From Ruminococcaceae bacterium UBA794 (GTDB taxonomy: Bacteria > Bacillota > Clostridia > Oscillospirales > Ruminococcaceae): a stretch of 7,171 bases of DNA. The position numbers were made by a program, and so were the translations under genes. The notes below the pieces were generated by a model, which did not search any database, was not told where the DNA came from, and saw only the letters and a list, made by a program, of their open reading frames with translations. This document shows positions 6,028 to 7,171 of this stretch, one piece after another. Positions within the stretch are counted from its first letter, which is position 1. Every line of letters begins with the position of its first letter. Location: the NCBI GenBank assembly GCA_002304735.1, contig DBIU01000083.1, positions 1-7,171 on the forward strand, written 5' to 3'.

Positions 6028-6095
6028 CCTCGCGGGCAAAAAAATCGCCCCTAGAGCGAACTAGGGGCGATAAAGGTGCAGCGTCACGCTGCTGG
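6028..6095 (-). repeat. Tandem trailer repeat, copy D (tRNA-Gln trailer)
   Basis: Runs on the minus strand from the CCA end of tRNA-Gln through the mini-hairpin GCAGCG-TGA-CGCTGC (6092-6078), the terminator and the core GCCCGCGAGG. The core, GGCGATTTTTT plus GCCCGCGAGG, is shared with copies A and B on the opposite strand. Confidence 0.8.
6038..6071 (-). terminator. Intrinsic terminator of tRNA-Gln
   Basis: ATCGCCCCTAG and CTAGGGGCGAT form a perfect 11-bp stem (6044-6054 with 6061-6071) around a 6-nt loop. On the minus strand it is followed by seven Ts (6044-6038). The plus strand lacks such a tail. Confidence 0.93.
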
Positions 6096-6167
6096 TTGGG
6101 GCAGAGGGATTTGAACCCCCGAATGACGGAGTCAGAGTCCGTTGCCTTACCGCTTGGCGACGCCCCA
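6093..6167 (-). tRNA. tRNA-Gln, anticodon CTG
   Basis: A complete 75-nt cloverleaf on the minus strand. The acceptor TGGGGCG pairs with TGCCCCA; the D stem is GCC/GGC with GCCAAGCGGTAAGGC, as in other bacterial tRNA-Gln. The anticodon stem ACGGA/TCCGT carries loop CTCTGAC (anticodon CTG, reading CAG). The T arm is GGGGG/CCCTC with loop TTCAAAT. CCA is encoded (6095-6093). The discriminator base is A, whereas E. coli tRNA-Gln has G. It has its own promoter and terminator. Confidence 0.97.
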
Positions 6168-6182
6168 ATATCAACATTTAAT

Positions 6183-6211
6183 ATTTTACCACATTTACAT
6201 CAATTTGTCAA
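6183..6211 (-). promoter_or_regulatory. Sigma-A promoter of tRNA-Gln
   Basis: Minus strand TTGACA (6211-6206), 17-nt spacer, TAAAAT (6188-6183). The predicted start is near 6176, leaving only about 8 nt of leader before the tRNA. Confidence 0.92.
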
Positions 6212-6266
6212 GTATTTTTTCAAAAAAACTCAAAAAATCTTCGCAAATTATATTATAATCAAAAAT

Positions 6267-6280
6267 TCGGGTAATATCCC
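6267..6280. promoter_or_regulatory. Possible operator upstream of the GH5 promoter
   Basis: CGGG-N6-CCCG (CGGGTAATATCCCG) ends 9 bp before the GH5 -35 box. It is a short dyad in otherwise AT-rich DNA (6212-6289, which shows no gene) and could bind a regulator. At this length chance is a real alternative. Confidence 0.3.
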
Positions 6281-6289
6281 GCGAAAAAG

Positions 6290-6318
6290 TTGACAAAAAG
6301 CGGAAATTATGGTAAAAT
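6290..6318 (+). promoter_or_regulatory. Sigma-A promoter of the GH5 gene
   Basis: TTGACA (6290-6295), 17-nt spacer, TAAAAT (6313-6318). The predicted start is near 6325, giving a short ~25-nt leader. No riboswitch or attenuator fits in it. Confidence 0.9.
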
Positions 6319-6336
6319 AGTCCTAAATAATTTAAC

Positions 6337-6342
6337 AGGAAG
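6337..6342 (+). promoter_or_regulatory. Ribosome binding site of the GH5 gene
   Basis: AGGAAG, 8 nt before the ATG at 6351, supports that start. The start also coincides with a lipoprotein signal peptide. Confidence 0.75.
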
Positions 6343-6350
6343 TGTTTTTA

Positions 6351-7171
6351 ATGAAAAATAAAATTCGCTCGATAATCGCGGCGGCGCTTGCGGCGGTCTG
6401 CCTTTGCGCGTGCAGCGACAATTCCGGCATTACCCCCGCCCCGCCTGTTTCTTCCGAAAGCACGATTTCGAGTTCATCGACAGCGGAGAGTTCTTCGGCG
6501 TCAGCTTCATCAAGTTCCACGGAAATATCCTCGTCAAGCTCCTCGACCGAAAGCTCGGCGCAACCGCCCGCCGACGTCCCCGAAAAAAGCGGCTTATCGG
6601 AGCTTTCGGGACTTGAGCTTGCTCAGAGAATAAAAGTCGGCTGGAATTTGGGAAACGCGTTTGACGCGTCCGACTGCACTTGGGTTTCGGACGAAATGCT
6701 TTACGAGAGCGCTTGGAACGGCGATATGACGGCTGAGCAGCATATCGAAACACTGAAGCAGGCGGGCTTTAACGCGGTGAGAATACCCGTTTCGTGGCAC
6801 AATCACGTTTCCGATAATTACTCGATAAGCGAAAAGTGGCTCAGCCGCGTAAACGAGGTTGTCGATTGGTGTCTGGAGCGCGATATGTTCGTTATCCTCA
6901 ACATTCATCACGATAATTCAACAAGCTTTATGTTCCCTACAAATCAATATCTCGAACAGTCGAAGAACTATATTTCCGCAATATGGCGGCAGCTTGCCTT
7001 TCACTTCCGCGACTACGACGAGCGGCTCATCTTCGAGGTTATGAACGAGCCTCGTCTTATCGGTCACAACAACGAGTGGTGGATAGATGAGAACAGCGCC
7101 GACTGCAAGGAAGCGATAAGCTGTATTAACGAGATAAATCAAGCTGGCGTGAACACAATAAGAGCGGCGGG
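6351..7171 (+). CDS. Secreted GH5-family glycoside hydrolase lipoprotein, 3'-truncated by the window edge
   Basis: Endo-acting beta-glycanase of glycoside hydrolase family 5 (cellulase/xyloglucanase/mannanase type), expected to be anchored outside the cell membrane. The first 273 codons are present without a stop. Residues 1-20 form a signal peptide (KNKIR, then a hydrophobic run) ending in lipobox LCAC, so Cys21 is the likely lipidated residue. A Ser/Thr-rich low-complexity linker covers about residues 34-69. The catalytic domain begins near residue 88: VGWNLGNAFDA (96-106), AVRIPVSWH with conserved Arg144, NIHHDN (His186-His187), and FEVMNEPR whose Glu233 is the acid/base catalyst. The nucleophile Glu, near the end of the domain, lies beyond the window. 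EVMNEPR followed by EWW recalls subfamily GH5_4, but this and the substrate are tentative. It has its own promoter and is divergent from tRNA-Gln. Confidence 0.93.
   Translation, partial: MKNKIRSIIAAALAAVCLCACSDNSGITPAPPVSSESTISSSSTAESSSASASSSSTEISSSSSSTESSAQPPADVPEKSGLSELSGLELAQRIKVGWNLGNAFDASDCTWVSDEMLYESAWNGDMTAEQHIETLKQAGFNAVRIPVSWHNHVSDNYSISEKWLSRVNEVVDWCLERDMFVILNIHHDNSTSFMFPTNQYLEQSKNYISAIWRQLAFHFRDYDERLIFEVMNEPRLIGHNNEWWIDENSADCKEAISCINEINQAGVNTIRAA

Noticed and set aside
4941..6049. Inverted core repeats as ends of an insertion sequence
   Set aside because: No transposase frame lies between them, only the hydrolase remnant, and I could not identify target-site duplications. A non-autonomous element remains possible but unsupported.
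4897..6095. Repeats as a CRISPR array
   Set aside because: There are only two copies per orientation, at 144-bp and 95-bp spacing, containing terminators. No regular short repeat/spacer pattern and no cas gene is present.
6430..6911. Overlapping minus-strand frames opposite the GH5 gene
   Set aside because: Shadows of the serine-rich linker and catalytic domain of the GH5 gene, whose own frame is open to the window end and carries the family motifs.

Overview
This window looks like chromosomal DNA of a Gram-positive, Clostridia-type bacterium, probably an Oscillospiraceae/Ruminococcus-like gut or rumen organism. The evidence is four sigma-A promoters with -35/-10 boxes at or near consensus and 17-nt spacers, purine-rich Shine-Dalgarno sites, genome-encoded CCA ends on the tRNAs, and a secreted GH5 glycanase lipoprotein with a serine-rich linker. 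The taxon is inferred from style and family resemblance, not from a search.

Layout. (1) Positions 1-3649, plus strand: the 3' nine-tenths of pyrG (CTP synthase), then, 50 nt on and with a good ribosome site, an intact ppk (polyphosphate kinase 1). They are probably co-transcribed. (2) 3651-3683: a bidirectional terminator between convergent ppk and rlmN. (3) 3684-4741, minus strand: an RlmN/Cfr-family 23S rRNA methyltransferase with its own promoter; the promoter position shows that the true start is the TTG at 4688. (4) 4760-4952, plus strand: promoter, tRNA-Pro(GGG), a mini-hairpin and a terminator. (5) 4941-5217: intergenic DNA with two diverged copies of an ~80-bp repeat and several inverted repeats. 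(6) 5211-5900, minus strand: a small alpha/beta-hydrolase gene split by a frameshift after about 27 codons, with its terminator. (7) 5933-6211, minus strand: tRNA-Gln(CTG) with promoter and a terminator trailer, plus a second, tRNA-less copy of that trailer further downstream. (8) 6290 to the end, plus strand: promoter and 5' part of a GH5 lipoprotein gene that runs off the window.

Most genes are household functions: nucleotide synthesis, polyphosphate, rRNA modification and tRNAs. The GH5 gene is an accessory extracellular polysaccharide-degrading function. The least explained part is the segment between the two convergent tRNA genes. A short terminator-linked core (GGCGATTTTTT followed by GCCCGCGAGG) occurs four times there, twice in each orientation, pointing inward and flanking the broken hydrolase gene. 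I see no CRISPR array, transposase, phage gene, defence system or other obvious new multi-gene system.
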